Assembly: GCA_036303105.1 (NCBI GenBank)
Contig: JAXJBF010000117.1
Location: 7,522 to 71,521 of the forward strand
Length of the DNA: 64,000 bases
Reading direction: 5' to 3'
Source: UMGS1590 sp036303105
GTDB taxonomy: Bacteria; Bacillota; Peptococcia; Peptococcales; Peptococcaceae
This document shows, piece by piece, positions 7,942 to 17,212 of this stretch; position 1 is the stretch's first letter; every line of letters begins with the position of its first letter. A program made the position numbers and the translations under genes. Under the pieces are notes generated by a model that saw nothing but the letters and a program-made list of their open reading frames with translations, did no database searches and had not been told where the DNA came from.

Positions 7942-8772
7942 TTATGTCAAATCCGCAGCTGCCTGCGCCTCCATGGCAAGGAATTTTTCCGAAGAAGCAT
8001 CCATGGCATCGATGAGCGCTGCCTTCATGCCTTCTTTTTCCAACACAGCCACACCTGCAATGGTGGTGCCGCCGGCTGAGCAGACTGCATCACGCAGCAC
8101 AGCAGGATGTTCGCCGCTTTCCAGCACCAGCGCCGCAGCGCCCAGCACCGACTGTGCTGCGAATGTGTAAGCGTCCTTAGCAGGAATGCCCAGCTTGATC
8201 GCACCTTCTGCCATGGCTTCGATGACCATGTACACAAAGGCTGGCGAAGAGCCGCTGACAGAACCTACCGCATGCATCACATCTTCACGCACAACGGCCA
8301 CTTTGCCAAAGCTTTCAAAGAAGCGCGTCACAGCAGCGCGTTCTTCCTCCAACATGTTTTCAGAGAAGCAGAGCCCTGCCATACCTTGACCGATCTGCGC
8401 CGGAGTGTTTGGCATGGCACGTGCAATGCGTACGCCAGGATTGTTCACCAGGGCAGCAATGGAGGCGATGCTGTAGGCTGGTGCAATGGCCACCACGATT
8501 TGGCCTGGTACAAGCACACCGCGAATATCCAAAAGCACCTGCTTATAGATGTTTGGCTTCACCGCTAAAACAATGATTTCCGCTTCGCTCGCCAGTGCGC
8601 GGTTGGCCTCCGACACAGCCACACCGTACTCCTCTGCCAGCGCCTGCTGATGGGCCGGTGTGTTGGTATGCACCACCACACGGTCCGGCGTGGTCAGCCC
8701 TGCTTTCAAAGCACCAGCAAGCATGGCGCGGCCCATGTTGCCGCAGCCGATAAATCCAAAACTGTATTTCAT
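7942..8772 (-). CDS. proC: Pyrroline-5-carboxylate reductase
   Basis: A 276-residue enzyme that makes proline by NAD(P)H reduction of 1-pyrroline-5-carboxylate in the cytoplasm. The N-terminal Rossmann motif is GFIGCGNMGRAM near 6-17. The MPNTPAQIGQGMAGLC and SGSSPAFVYMVIEAMAEGAIKLG motifs are typical of ProC, as is the late SAGGTTIAGVAVLE. The ATG at 8772 has an AAAGGAAG site. It lies 17 bases after the amidase gene, probably in one operon. Confidence 0.95.
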   Translation of the reverse strand: MKYSFGFIGCGNMGRAMLAGALKAGLTTPDRVVVHTNTPAHQQALAEEYGVAVSEANRALASEAEIIVLAVKPNIYKQVLLDIRGVLVPGQIVVAIAPAYSIASIAALVNNPGVRIARAMPNTPAQIGQGMAGLCFSENMLEEERAAVTRFFESFGKVAVVREDVMHAVGSVSGSSPAFVYMVIEAMAEGAIKLGIPAKDAYTFAAQSVLGAAALVLESGEHPAVLRDAVCSAGGTTIAGVAVLEKEGMKAALIDAMDASSEKFLAMEAQAAADLT

Positions 8773-8789
8773 ATGATCGTCTTCCTTTC

Positions 8790-9578
8790 TCACTGACGGC
8801 CCAGCGGAATCTGCCGCCGCACCGCCTGAACCATATCCATATCGATGGTCACCACACGTGTCTCTGGCGCTGTGCCAAGGTCACAGACCACTTCTGCCCA
8901 TGGATTGACCACCAAGCTGTGCCCCCAGGATACATAGCTTGCGTTCTCATCGCGCGCCGGCGCCACCCCAACGGCATAGCACTGACCATCCATGGCGCGG
9001 CCGCGGAACAACAGCTCCCAGTGGCGCGGACCCGTGGACATGTTAAACGACGCAGGATAAATGAGCAGCTGTGCGCCGGCATCGACCATGGCTGCTGCCA
9101 TGTCTGCAAAACGAATGTCAAAACAGATCGCCAGCCCCACACGCCCCCATGGCGTGTCAAACACGGTCAGCGACGTGCCTGGCGACAAAACATCACTTTC
9201 TTTAAAATACTGGCCGCCTTCAATGTCGATGTCAAACAGATGCACTTTGCGGTGTTTGGCCACACAGTCGCCATTCGCATTGTACACATAACTGGTGTTG
9301 TAATACTGGCCATTGTCTTCTTCGCAGATCGAACCACCCACCAGCCAGCAGTGGTTTTCCCGAGCAGCGGCCGCCAGCATCTGCTGAGCCTCGCCGCCTT
9401 CGGCTTCGGCATAGTCGGCAAAACGTGATGTTTCATAAGGCACACAGAACATTTCCGGCAGGATAACCAATTCAGCACCTTCTTGAACAGCACGATCAAT
9501 CTCCTGGCGGGCCGCCTTCAAATTGGCAGCCTTGTCGTCACCAGCAGCCAGCTGGATCAATCCCAATCGACAGTCCAT
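8790..9578 (-). CDS. Carbon-nitrogen hydrolase (nitrilase superfamily amidase)
   Basis: A 262-residue nitrilase-superfamily hydrolase. The catalytic triad is visible: Glu in LPEMF, Lys in HRKVHLFDID, and Cys in AICFDIRF. The HLFDIDI segment resembles omega-amidase/Nit2 enzymes, which hydrolyse 2-oxoglutaramate or related amides. The ATG at 9578 follows an AAGGAGG site. It precedes proC by 17 bases, so a role in glutamine/glutamate-proline metabolism is possible but not shown. Confidence 0.88.
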   Translation of the reverse strand: MDCRLGLIQLAAGDDKAANLKAARQEIDRAVQEGAELVILPEMFCVPYETSRFADYAEAEGGEAQQMLAAAARENHCWLVGGSICEEDNGQYYNTSYVYNANGDCVAKHRKVHLFDIDIEGGQYFKESDVLSPGTSLTVFDTPWGRVGLAICFDIRFADMAAAMVDAGAQLLIYPASFNMSTGPRHWELLFRGRAMDGQCYAVGVAPARDENASYVSWGHSLVVNPWAEVVCDLGTAPETRVVTIDMDMVQAVRRQIPLGRQ

Positions 9579-9609
9579 CTTCGCATCCTCCTTCAAACAG
9601 ATAATCAAA

Positions 9610-9642
9610 AACCTCGCTCATTCCACAGGAACAAACGAGGTT
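9610..9642 (-). terminator. Terminator after RNase J
   Basis: Inverted repeat AACCTCG/CGAGGTT with a long loop and a T-rich tail on the minus strand. A modest terminator. Confidence 0.5.
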
Positions 9643-9647
9643 ACACG

Positions 9648-11345
9648 TCAACTTTCTTCCATGATAATTGGCAAGATCATCGGACGACGACGGGTGCGTT
9701 CATACAAGAACTTCCCTGTCACATCACGCAGGGCCTGCTTGATGCTGGTCCAATCGGTGACGCCATCTTTCATGCATTGGTCGAGGGCTTTCTCGACACG
9801 CGCGCGGGCATCGGTCATCAATTCGTCGGCTTCACGCACATAGACAAAGCCGCGGGATACGAGATCCGGCCCAGCAACAACGCGCTTGTTCTTGCGATCG
9901 ATGGTCACCACAACAATAAAGATCCCATCCTGTGACAGTTGACGGCGATCACGCAGCACAATGTTGCCAACATCGCCAACACCCAAACCATCGATCAGCA
10001 CACGACCCGCAGGCACTTTTCCTGCTAAGCCCACACGATGCTGGGTAGCCAGCACAACGTGGCCGTTTTCTGTGACGATGATGTTTTCTGATGGGATACC
10101 AACTTCCTTTGCAAGCTTTGCATGTGACAACAGCATCCGATACTCACCATGTACAGGCATAAAATACTTTGGTTTCACAAGATTAAGCATCATCTTGAGC
10201 TCTTCGCGGGCGGCATGTCCAGAAACATGGACACGTTGGTCGGTGTTATCAATAACATCGGCACCAAGTTTGAAGAGCATGTCAATCACCTTACTGATGA
10301 GCTTTTCATTGCCTGGAATTGGGCTGGCCGAGAAAATAACCGTATCACCAGCGCCAATACGCACCTGGCGATGCTCATTCATCGCCATGCGTGACAGTGC
10401 AGCCATCGGTTCTCCTTGGCTGCCCGTGCAGAGAATCACCAGTTGGTTGTCTGGATACTGACGCATTTCATCCATCTCGATCAGGGTATTTGGTGGCACA
10501 TTGATATAGCCATATTCACTTGCAACGTTGATGGTGTTGACCATGCTGCGGCCTGTAATCACCACTTTACGGCGATTGGCATGGGCAGCATTCAGCACCT
10601 GCTGCAGACGATGCACATTTGAAGCAAACGTTGCAATAATGATACGCCCTGTAATATGTGGGAACAACTTGTCAAAGGTCTCCCCAATCGACGATTCACT
10701 CATGCTGAACCCAGGACGGGTGGCATTGGTGGAATCGCTCATCATCAGGAGCACCCCTTTGGCGCTGATTTCTGCAATGCGCTGGAAATCAGTCGTGGTC
10801 CCGTCGACCGGTGTTTGGTCGAATTTAAAATCCCCCGTGTGAAAAATAATGCCCAACGGCGTGTGAATGGCAACGGCGCTTGCATCCGGAATACTATGGC
10901 AGGTCTTGATCAGTTCAACCTCCATGTGACCGATGCGAAACGGTTCGCCGTGCTTGACGACCACCAATCGTTGCTTGCCAAGGTTGCGTGCCTCCTTGAG
11001 CTTCGGTTCGAGCAGCCCGATCGTGAGGCGTGTGCCGTAAACAGGCACATGGAGTTCTCGCAAAACATACGGCAAGCCACCAATGTGGTCTTCATGACCG
11101 TGGGTGAGAACGATGCCCTTTACCTTTTCCTTGTTGGTCGTCAGATACGTGATATCCGGAATCACACAGTCTACGCCAAGCAGATCTTCCGTTGGAAAGG
11201 ACATTCCTGCGTCAATGACGATGATCTCATCCTTATATTCGACGGCTGTCATATTCTTCCCAATCTCTTCAAGTCCGCCCAGTGGGATGATCTTGACGCC
11301 ATCTTTTGGTTTTTGCTTAGAAATAACAATTTCCTCCTTCTTCAT
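9648..11345 (-). CDS. rnj: Ribonuclease J
   Basis: A 565-residue metallo-beta-lactamase/beta-CASP RNase that works as endo- and 5'-exonuclease in mRNA decay and rRNA maturation. The zinc motif HGHEDH is at residues 82-87, the GDFKFDQTPVDG and SDSTNATRPG segments follow, and the beta-CASP region contains ATFASNVHRLQQ. The C-terminal domain has KPKYFMPVHGEYRML and GVGDVGNIVLRDR. The start ATG has only a weak upstream site, while an AAGGAGG is formed by codons 2-4. Only one RNase J is in the window. Confidence 0.95.
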   Translation of the reverse strand: MKKEEIVISKQKPKDGVKIIPLGGLEEIGKNMTAVEYKDEIIVIDAGMSFPTEDLLGVDCVIPDITYLTTNKEKVKGIVLTHGHEDHIGGLPYVLRELHVPVYGTRLTIGLLEPKLKEARNLGKQRLVVVKHGEPFRIGHMEVELIKTCHSIPDASAVAIHTPLGIIFHTGDFKFDQTPVDGTTTDFQRIAEISAKGVLLMMSDSTNATRPGFSMSESSIGETFDKLFPHITGRIIIATFASNVHRLQQVLNAAHANRRKVVITGRSMVNTINVASEYGYINVPPNTLIEMDEMRQYPDNQLVILCTGSQGEPMAALSRMAMNEHRQVRIGAGDTVIFSASPIPGNEKLISKVIDMLFKLGADVIDNTDQRVHVSGHAAREELKMMLNLVKPKYFMPVHGEYRMLLSHAKLAKEVGIPSENIIVTENGHVVLATQHRVGLAGKVPAGRVLIDGLGVGDVGNIVLRDRRQLSQDGIFIVVVTIDRKNKRVVAGPDLVSRGFVYVREADELMTDARARVEKALDQCMKDGVTDWTSIKQALRDVTGKFLYERTRRRPMILPIIMEES

Positions 11346-11378
11346 AGATTTGCCGATCCTATATACTCAGCTCTGTTT

Positions 11379-11407
11379 ATTATAAACAATTTTTTCAGCG
11401 GTTGCAA
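11379..11407 (-). promoter_or_regulatory. Promoter of RNase J
   Basis: Minus strand: TTGCAA, 17-bp spacer, TATAAT, about 30 bases before the start codon. Confidence 0.75.
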
Positions 11408-11426
11408 GCCGCGCGGCACCGACAAA

Positions 11427-11463
11427 GAAAAAGCGGCAGCATCGCGAAACGATGCTGCCGCTT
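11427..11463 (-). terminator. Terminator after the MacB/FtsX-type permease
   Basis: Fourteen-bp arms (AAGCGGCAGCATCG and complement) with a T-rich tail on the minus strand. Confidence 0.8.
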
Positions 11464-11470
11464 GTGGCAA

Positions 11471-13453
11471 CTAATACAGGCGCTGTCCAGCGCGAATGCG
11501 CGCAATGATGTTCTGCCGCCGCAGGCGCCGCGCAGCCAGCGTGGTGATGCAAAGCGTAAGAGCCAGCACGCCCGCGCAGCAAAGAAGAATCGGCAGCAGC
11601 GGAAAATGATACGGCACAGGGAAAGCGGCGCGCACTGGCAGCGCCACAAGGTACGTCAAAAGCACACCCAGCGGCACGCCGATGAGAATGGCCCGCAGGC
11701 TGCAAAGAATGCTCTCAAGCGCAAGCATTTTCCGCAAGCCCTCCGGTGTCATGCCGATACTTTGAAGCACCGCAAATTCGCTCGAGCGCATGAGCACATT
11801 CGTGGACAAGGTGCTCACCACGTTGGTAAAGCCAATGAGCATAAGCAGCCCGCAGAAGCAGGCGAGGAAAACCAGTGCCAGCACAATGGCAATATTCATG
11901 ACCTTGAAATAATCCTCGGTCGCATAGACGCGGGCGCTGTAGCCATGTTCCATATAATTGTCGCTGCTCTGATCTGGAAAATGTTCGGCAAGGACTTGCC
12001 CAGCGTAATCCATGAAGCCCTGCATGTCTGCCGGTGCTGCCTGCCAGCTGTATTGGCGCAGCGTCATCTCCGGCAGAATCAGGCGCACTGGATTGGTGTT
12101 CGGATAATAGAGCACATCCGGCACATCGCCGGCATCCAGCGCCGCGCCAATCGTCACTTCTGTGGTTGTGCCATCGGTTTCTTCGAGCTTCAGCGATTGA
12201 GGCACCTCCTTGAAAAAGACCGTGTCGGTGCTGTAGCCTTTGATGTTGAGCCGGTCGTTGTTAATGAGCAGCACACTCCCCACAGGCACCCCTGCCTGCG
12301 CACACAGCGTCTGATAATGCTGCTGGTCTAAAACAATGCACTCCACATCGAAGGCCGCTGTCGCTTGTCCATCCAATTCATAGTAGGAACGAATCTCCGG
12401 CGTCAGCGATGCGGTATCCAGCGTCACATCGTAACGTTCGTAGTCATTGCCAAAGCCAAACACATCGGTGCCGCCATCGTAACTTGCCAGCTCACTGGTG
12501 ATGGCATCGCCAAGCGTGCTAGAAATTGGTGCCACATACGCAGTGTCGTCATGGGCCATGGCAGATTGATAATCGGCTGTCACAGTATAGCCATCGTCAG
12601 TCGTCATCATCGCGTTGAAAGTGCCTGCCTGATGCCAGAGAAAGCCAATGAATACAAAAAGCACCACCGCCACCGCCAGCGCTGCCACCGTGGTACGAAA
12701 AGTCTGGCGGCTGCGTGTCAATGTTTTATGAGCGAGCAAGCCCTCGGGCCCAAAGACACACATCACCAGCGCATCCATCCATTGATGGCTGCGGTGTGCG
12801 CGAATCTTTACCGCATCACGACCGCGCACACTGGCAATAGCACTCTGCTTGGCCGCTTTGCGTGCTGGCAGCCAGGCGCTGATGAGCACGGTCAGCAACG
12901 AAAGCACTATCGCCAGCAGCAGGCCCAATGGTGAAAGCACAAAGCGCAGGCGAAAAGTCATCGTTTTTAACATGATGTGGGTGAGGGCGTTCAATTCGTC
13001 AAAGAAATGGTTCGCGATGGCAATGCCGCCTGCTGTCAGCCCCAATCCCAGCAGAAGCCCAAGAGGGATGCCGATGAGCGCAAGCAGCATCGCTTCCCAA
13101 AGCATCGTTTTGCGAATTTGTGCCGGCGTTGCACCGATGCACTTCAGCGTGCCAAACTCCGCCGTGCGTGCGCTGGCGCTGACACGAAAAACATTTGAGA
13201 TAACCACAATGGCCATGACCATAATCAGCACACTGAGAAATGCTGCCGGCACCACCAGTACACGCACATACATGGTGCTATACATCGTCAGTCCGCCGCC
13301 AACGCTCTCGCGGATCATTGCCGCACCGCTGGCAGCAAAATGGGTCACACAGGTAATGAGCGCCGTTGCCAGCACCACCGCCACCACCGTCCAAAAGCTC
13401 CGCAAGCGGTTGACGCGAAACTGACTCGCTGCCAAATGAAGAAAGAGACGCAT
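11471..13453 (-). CDS. ABC transporter permease with two FtsX domains
   Basis: A 660-residue permease. An N-terminal helix (FWTVVAVVLATALITCV) precedes a first FtsX/MacB domain with helices around SVLIMVMAIVVISNVF and the conserved FGTLKCIGATPAQIRKTMLWE loop. A large extracellular part lies in the middle. A second FtsX domain near the C-terminus has FAVLQSIGMTPEGLRKMLALE. Such permeases work with a LolD/BceA-type ATPase in antimicrobial peptide export, lipoprotein handling or signalling. It starts 1 base after the ATPase stop and shares a locus with a two-component system. Confidence 0.85.
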   Translation of the reverse strand: MRLFLHLAASQFRVNRLRSFWTVVAVVLATALITCVTHFAASGAAMIRESVGGGLTMYSTMYVRVLVVPAAFLSVLIMVMAIVVISNVFRVSASARTAEFGTLKCIGATPAQIRKTMLWEAMLLALIGIPLGLLLGLGLTAGGIAIANHFFDELNALTHIMLKTMTFRLRFVLSPLGLLLAIVLSLLTVLISAWLPARKAAKQSAIASVRGRDAVKIRAHRSHQWMDALVMCVFGPEGLLAHKTLTRSRQTFRTTVAALAVAVVLFVFIGFLWHQAGTFNAMMTTDDGYTVTADYQSAMAHDDTAYVAPISSTLGDAITSELASYDGGTDVFGFGNDYERYDVTLDTASLTPEIRSYYELDGQATAAFDVECIVLDQQHYQTLCAQAGVPVGSVLLINNDRLNIKGYSTDTVFFKEVPQSLKLEETDGTTTEVTIGAALDAGDVPDVLYYPNTNPVRLILPEMTLRQYSWQAAPADMQGFMDYAGQVLAEHFPDQSSDNYMEHGYSARVYATEDYFKVMNIAIVLALVFLACFCGLLMLIGFTNVVSTLSTNVLMRSSEFAVLQSIGMTPEGLRKMLALESILCSLRAILIGVPLGVLLTYLVALPVRAAFPVPYHFPLLPILLCCAGVLALTLCITTLAARRLRRQNIIARIRAGQRLY

Positions 13454-13454
13454 T

Positions 13455-14156
13455 TTAACGCGCCCCCTTTCGCCGGTCTTTCAACAGCTCATCCGACAGC
13501 AGCCGCCCATCACCGAGGGTAAGCACGCGATCGGCCATGAGCGCGATCTTTTCATCGTGGGTGATGAGCAGAAGGGTTTGCCTGTAACGCCGATTGGCCA
13601 GCTGCAGCAACGCCATTACATCGCGGCTGGCACGGCTGTCCAGGTTGCCGGTCGGCTCATCGGCAAGAATAAACGCCGGATCGTTGATCAGCGCCCGTCC
13701 CAAAGACACACGCTGCTGCTGTCCGCCTGAAAGCGCACTCGGCAGATGATCGGCGCGTTCCGTGAGCCCACACATTTCCAGAATTTCGTTCAGCTTGGCT
13801 TTTTCCGGCTCGCGCTTATCGAGCAGATAGGGCAGCATGATGTTCTCCGCCGCTGTCAGCGTCGGCACCAGATTATAAAACTGAAACACCATGCCAATAT
13901 TGCGGCGTCTGAAAATAGCCCGCTCGCTTTCGTTCATGTCATAGATGGCCTGATCGTCGATGAGAACACGGCCTGATGTCGGCTCATCGATGCCGCCGAT
14001 CAGGTTCATGAGCGTCGATTTGCCGCTGCCAGATGCACCGACAATGGCAATGAACTCACCTTTTTCGACGCTGAAACTGACGTGGTCCAGCGCCGTCACC
14101 GCTGTCTCACCGCTGCCATAGATTTTTGTCAGGGCCTCCACTTGAAGGATTGCCAT
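13455..14156 (-). CDS. ABC transporter ATP-binding protein (MacB/LolD type)
   Basis: A 233-residue ATPase with Walker A GASGSGKST at 40-48, Q-loop MVFQFYNLVPTLTAAENI, signature LSGGQQQRVSLGRAL, Walker B AFILADEPTGNLD and the switch His in LLITHD. These features place it with LolD/MacB/BceA ATPases. A GGAGG site lies before the ATG. It forms an operon with the permease and follows the response regulator/kinase pair after 84 bases holding a candidate promoter with direct repeats. Confidence 0.92.
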   Translation of the reverse strand: MAILQVEALTKIYGSGETAVTALDHVSFSVEKGEFIAIVGASGSGKSTLMNLIGGIDEPTSGRVLIDDQAIYDMNESERAIFRRRNIGMVFQFYNLVPTLTAAENIMLPYLLDKREPEKAKLNEILEMCGLTERADHLPSALSGGQQQRVSLGRALINDPAFILADEPTGNLDSRASRDVMALLQLANRRYRQTLLLITHDEKIALMADRVLTLGDGRLLSDELLKDRRKGAR

Positions 14157-14188
14157 AATTCATCGCCTCCTGTTGTCTCTATGGTTGT

Positions 14189-14220
14189 ATCATAACAAAC
14201 CAATGTGACTGCTCGGTGAC
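14189..14220 (-). promoter_or_regulatory. ABC operon promoter with GTCAC direct repeat
   Basis: A minus-strand TATGAT (14189-14194) lacks a good -35. GTCAC occurs at 14216-14220 and again at 14205-14209, an 11-bp period on one face of the helix. This is the spacing used by OmpR-family regulators, and such a gene lies just upstream. Confidence 0.45.
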
Positions 14221-14240
14221 AGGAACAAGATGTTTTAGGC

Positions 14241-15059
14241 TCATTTGTAAAATTTAAGCGTAAAGGTCGCACCTTTGCCATGTCCGCCAGCGTCCACATC
14301 GATGTCACCATGCTGACCACGGACAATGGCCAGCGCCAGCGGCAGCCCAATGCCAACGCCTTTTTTATCCGAAGCGCTGGCAAAACGCACGAACAGCGAA
14401 GCCATCTCTACCCGCGACAACCCCGCCCCGGCATCACGAACTGAAAGCCATTCATAAAGCGGATTGTCACCGCAGTCCACAACGATGGTGCTGCCGGCAG
14501 GCGAGGCCTCACAGGCATTTTTTAAAAGATTCATCAAAGCCTCTACTGTCCAGCGTCGATCACAATGCAGAATGCCATCGCCGCTCAACATCACCTGCTG
14601 AGCCTGGACATCCAACAAAATCGCCAATGGCGCCAGCGCTGCATCCAACAATGCCTGTGCCGTCACTGCCTGCCGTTCAAATCGTACCGCCCCAGCGTCC
14701 AGCTTCGCCAATTTAAGCAGCGTATCGACCAACCAATCCATGCGCGCCAAACTCATGCGAATGTTTGCCAAAAATTCTTCCTGACGTTCCGGCGGCGCAC
14801 CCTCAAGCAAATCAGCCATGAGCATCATCGAGGTCACCGGTGTTTTTAACTGGTGAGAAATGTTCTCCATGTACTCTGCAAACTCGGCGCGCGCAGCGTT
14901 GGCGGCATCACGCTCTGCCCCCAGCTGCGCCACAAGGGTGTGCAGATCGTTTTTCAGCAGCGACAGGGGGCCTTCCTGGTTGTCACGAAATTCCACAGGC
15001 TCACCATTGATTGCTCGGCGCAGCATGCCTGATAAGTCATTCAGCTCCTGTTTACGCAT
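14241..15059 (-). CDS. Histidine kinase without membrane segment
   Basis: A 272-residue kinase. The H-box is YMENISHQLKTPVTSM, followed by an N-box (LMNLLKNACEAS), DAGAGL and GIGLPLALAIV ATP-binding motifs. The segment before the H-box (EGPLSLLKNDLHTLVAQLGAERD) is the same as in membrane kinases of the short BceS-like group, but the two helices those proteins carry before it are missing, because the start overlaps the response regulator. The start could be ATG 15059, GTG 15065 or TTG 15074; I chose the ATG. It may sense through the ABC permease or from the cytoplasm. Confidence 0.8.
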   Translation of the reverse strand: MRKQELNDLSGMLRRAINGEPVEFRDNQEGPLSLLKNDLHTLVAQLGAERDAANAARAEFAEYMENISHQLKTPVTSMMLMADLLEGAPPERQEEFLANIRMSLARMDWLVDTLLKLAKLDAGAVRFERQAVTAQALLDAALAPLAILLDVQAQQVMLSGDGILHCDRRWTVEALMNLLKNACEASPAGSTIVVDCGDNPLYEWLSVRDAGAGLSRVEMASLFVRFASASDKKGVGIGLPLALAIVRGQHGDIDVDAGGHGKGATFTLKFYK

Positions 15060-15696
15060 CCACACGATAGCCAAGCCCCCTCACTGTTTCAATGGTCACT
15101 GCATCCCCCAATTTTTCACGCAGCCGCTTTACGTACACGGTCAGCGTATTGTCTTCAACAAAGTTGCCATTCTGATCCCAAAGCTGGTCCAAAATCTGCG
15201 CCCGTGTCAGCAGCTGTCCGCGATGCATCGCAAAAATCAGGCAGAGCCGATACTCCAGCGCCGTCAGCGCCACGTCCTGGCCAGCCACCGTAACCCGACC
15301 CGACGCCGTATCGATGCGCGCCTTGCCCATGCTCAATACCGATTCCTCATGCGGCAACGCCCGTCGCACACGCGCCAGCAATTCACGCAAACGAAATGGC
15401 TTGGTCACATAATCGGCTGCCCCCTGATCGAGCGCACGCACAATGCGCTCTTCCTCGTCCATCACGGTGAGAAAAATCACCTGTACCCCACGGGCCAGCG
15501 CCGCTTCGCCAACTGTGAAGCCATCACCATCAGGCAGCTGCATATCAACAATTGCCAAGTCGAGTGCTTTTTCGTTCAACATTGTCTGCGCCATGGCCAC
15601 AGTTCCAGCATGACACACGCCGTAGCCGGCTTGCTCAAGCGCAAATACCAGCCCTGATGCAATCACAGCATCGTCCTCCACCAACAAAAGGTCCAT
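15052..15696 (-). CDS. OmpR-family response regulator
   Basis: A 214-residue regulator. The receiver has the acidic pair VEDD, the phosphoacceptor Asp in AIVDMQLPDGDG, Thr in FLTVMD and Lys in YVTKPF. The C-terminal winged helix includes LTALEYRLC and the recognition part VEDNTLTVYVKRLREKLGD, ending at VRGLGYRVDA. A GGGAGGCG site precedes the ATG. Its end overlaps the kinase start by 8 bases. It likely controls the ABC transporter genes downstream. Confidence 0.92.
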   Translation of the reverse strand: MDLLLVEDDAVIASGLVFALEQAGYGVCHAGTVAMAQTMLNEKALDLAIVDMQLPDGDGFTVGEAALARGVQVIFLTVMDEEERIVRALDQGAADYVTKPFRLRELLARVRRALPHEESVLSMGKARIDTASGRVTVAGQDVALTALEYRLCLIFAMHRGQLLTRAQILDQLWDQNGNFVEDNTLTVYVKRLREKLGDAVTIETVRGLGYRVDA

Positions 15697-15715
15697 TGGC
15701 TCGCCTCCCTGTTAT

Positions 15716-15748
15716 AAAAATAGCGACTGCCACAAATGACAGTCGCTT
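15716..15748 (-). terminator. Terminator after the amino-acid ABC operon
   Basis: The hairpin AGCGACTG/CAGTCGCT, extended by further pairs, is followed by TTTTT on the minus strand. It separates the importer from the two-component system. Confidence 0.75.
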
Positions 15749-15757
15749 TGCTTTTCA

Positions 15758-16480
15758 TTAAAGCACCTTCGCCAGGAAATCCTGGGTACGTGGTTCTTTT
15801 GGATTGTTAAAGATTTCTTCCGGCGTTCCCTGTTCCATGATGTAACCCTGGTCCATGAAAAATACGCGGTCACATACTTCACGCGCAAAGCCCATTTCGT
15901 GGGTAACGATCAACATGGTCATGCCAGTTTCGGTCAACTGACGGATAACCGCCAATACTTCGCCGACCATTTCCGGGTCGAGAGCTGATGTTGGTTCATC
16001 AAACAACATAATTTTTGGATGCATGGCCAACGCACGGGCAATGGCTACACGCTGCTGCTGACCACCAGAAAGTGCCGCTGGATAGCTGTCGGCCTTGTCC
16101 AGCAGGCCAACACGCTGCAGCAATTCACGTGCGGTTTTCTCTGCTTCTTCTTGAGCAATGCCCTTGACATTGATTGGCGCGAGGGTAATGTTTTCCAGCA
16201 CTGTTTTATGAGGGAAGAGATTAAAACGCTGGAACACCATACCGAGATTTTCACGCATTTTGTTGATGTCCGTTTTTGGATCGGTGATCTCCTGGCCATC
16301 AATGATAATATGCCCGCTGGTTGGTTCTTCAAGCAGATTGATGCAGCGCAGGAAGGTACTCTTACCAGAACCGGATGGCCCGATGATGGAAACGATTTCT
16401 CCATCTTTGATGGTTTCGGTGATGCCTTTAAGAACTTCCAGTTCACCGAAGGATTTGTGTAAGTCTTTGATTTCGATCAT
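15758..16480 (-). CDS. Polar amino-acid ABC transporter ATP-binding protein
   Basis: A 240-residue GlnQ/HisP-type ATPase: Walker A GPSGSGKST at 34-42, MVFQRFNLFPHKTVLENI after it, signature LSGGQQQRVAIARAL, Walker B IMLFDEPTSALDPE, switch His in LIVTHEMGFAREVCDR. The C-terminus with MEQGTPEEIFNNPKEPRTQDFL is characteristic of the polar amino-acid group. It follows the permease after 21 bases. The substrate (glutamine, cystine, histidine or other) cannot be read from sequence. Confidence 0.93.
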   Translation of the reverse strand: MIEIKDLHKSFGELEVLKGITETIKDGEIVSIIGPSGSGKSTFLRCINLLEEPTSGHIIIDGQEITDPKTDINKMRENLGMVFQRFNLFPHKTVLENITLAPINVKGIAQEEAEKTARELLQRVGLLDKADSYPAALSGGQQQRVAIARALAMHPKIMLFDEPTSALDPEMVGEVLAVIRQLTETGMTMLIVTHEMGFAREVCDRVFFMDQGYIMEQGTPEEIFNNPKEPRTQDFLAKVL

Positions 16481-16501
16481 TGTTCAATAACCTCCTAATG
16501 A

Positions 16502-17185
16502 TCAGCGCTTGTCCGTCTGCAGACGGCGTTCATACCAGTTGATGATGCGCGTAAAGGTCAATGTTAATACAAGATAAACCAAGGCAACGGCAACATAGGT
16601 TGGGAACGGTTCAAAATGAACCGAAGTATAAATCTGCCCACGCTTCATGATTTCTGACAAGCCAATGGCTGCCAACAGAGACGTATCCTTCAGCAGCATG
16701 ACAAATTCGTTACCCAGTGGTGGGATGACAAGCTTGAACGCCTGTGGCAAAATAACCAGGCGCATGGCCTGTTTGTGGGTCATGCCAAGAGAGCGTGCAG
16801 CTTCCACCTGTCCCTTATCGACGCCTTGAATCCCAGCGCGGAAAATTTCGGCCACATACGCCCCACTGTTCAGTGACAGCACCACAATCCCTGTAACGAG
16901 CAGTGGGAAACTGAACTTACCATTAAAGAACAGTTCTGCAATGATGCTCGCCACACCAAAATGCCATAAGAAAATCTGTACATAAAGTGGTGTACCGCGA
17001 AGCGCTTCAATATAAACATTCGCGATCACTTTAAGCACGCGATTGCGCCCCATCTTCATCAACGCCATAAGCAGACCAATAATGATCCCAAAGAACACAC
17101 CACAGACCGTGAGGAACAGGGTGGTCCCAGCGCCTGGAATCAGCTTAGGCAGCACATCAAAAAATGCTGTAAAAAAATCGCCCAT
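16502..17185 (-). CDS. Polar amino-acid ABC transporter permease
   Basis: A 227-residue HisM/GlnP-type permease with several membrane helices and the EAA loop VEAARSLGMTHKQAMRLVILPQAFKLVIPPLGNEFV, which docks the ATPase. An early YIEALRGTPLYVQIFLWHFG motif is also typical. AAAGGAGG precedes the ATG. Only one permease gene is present, so it probably forms a homodimer. An imperfect terminator lies between it and the binding-protein gene upstream. Confidence 0.93.
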   Translation of the reverse strand: MGDFFTAFFDVLPKLIPGAGTTLFLTVCGVFFGIIIGLLMALMKMGRNRVLKVIANVYIEALRGTPLYVQIFLWHFGVASIIAELFFNGKFSFPLLVTGIVVLSLNSGAYVAEIFRAGIQGVDKGQVEAARSLGMTHKQAMRLVILPQAFKLVIPPLGNEFVMLLKDTSLLAAIGLSEIMKRGQIYTSVHFEPFPTYVAVALVYLVLTLTFTRIINWYERRLQTDKR

Positions 17186-17212
17186 TTTATCCTCCTTTAG
17201 GGAATAAACGCA

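Noticed and set aside
11402..12331. 309-codon plus-strand frame opposite the FtsX permease
   Set aside because: Rich in Gln, His and Arg as expected of a shadow, and it runs across the terminator of the real gene.
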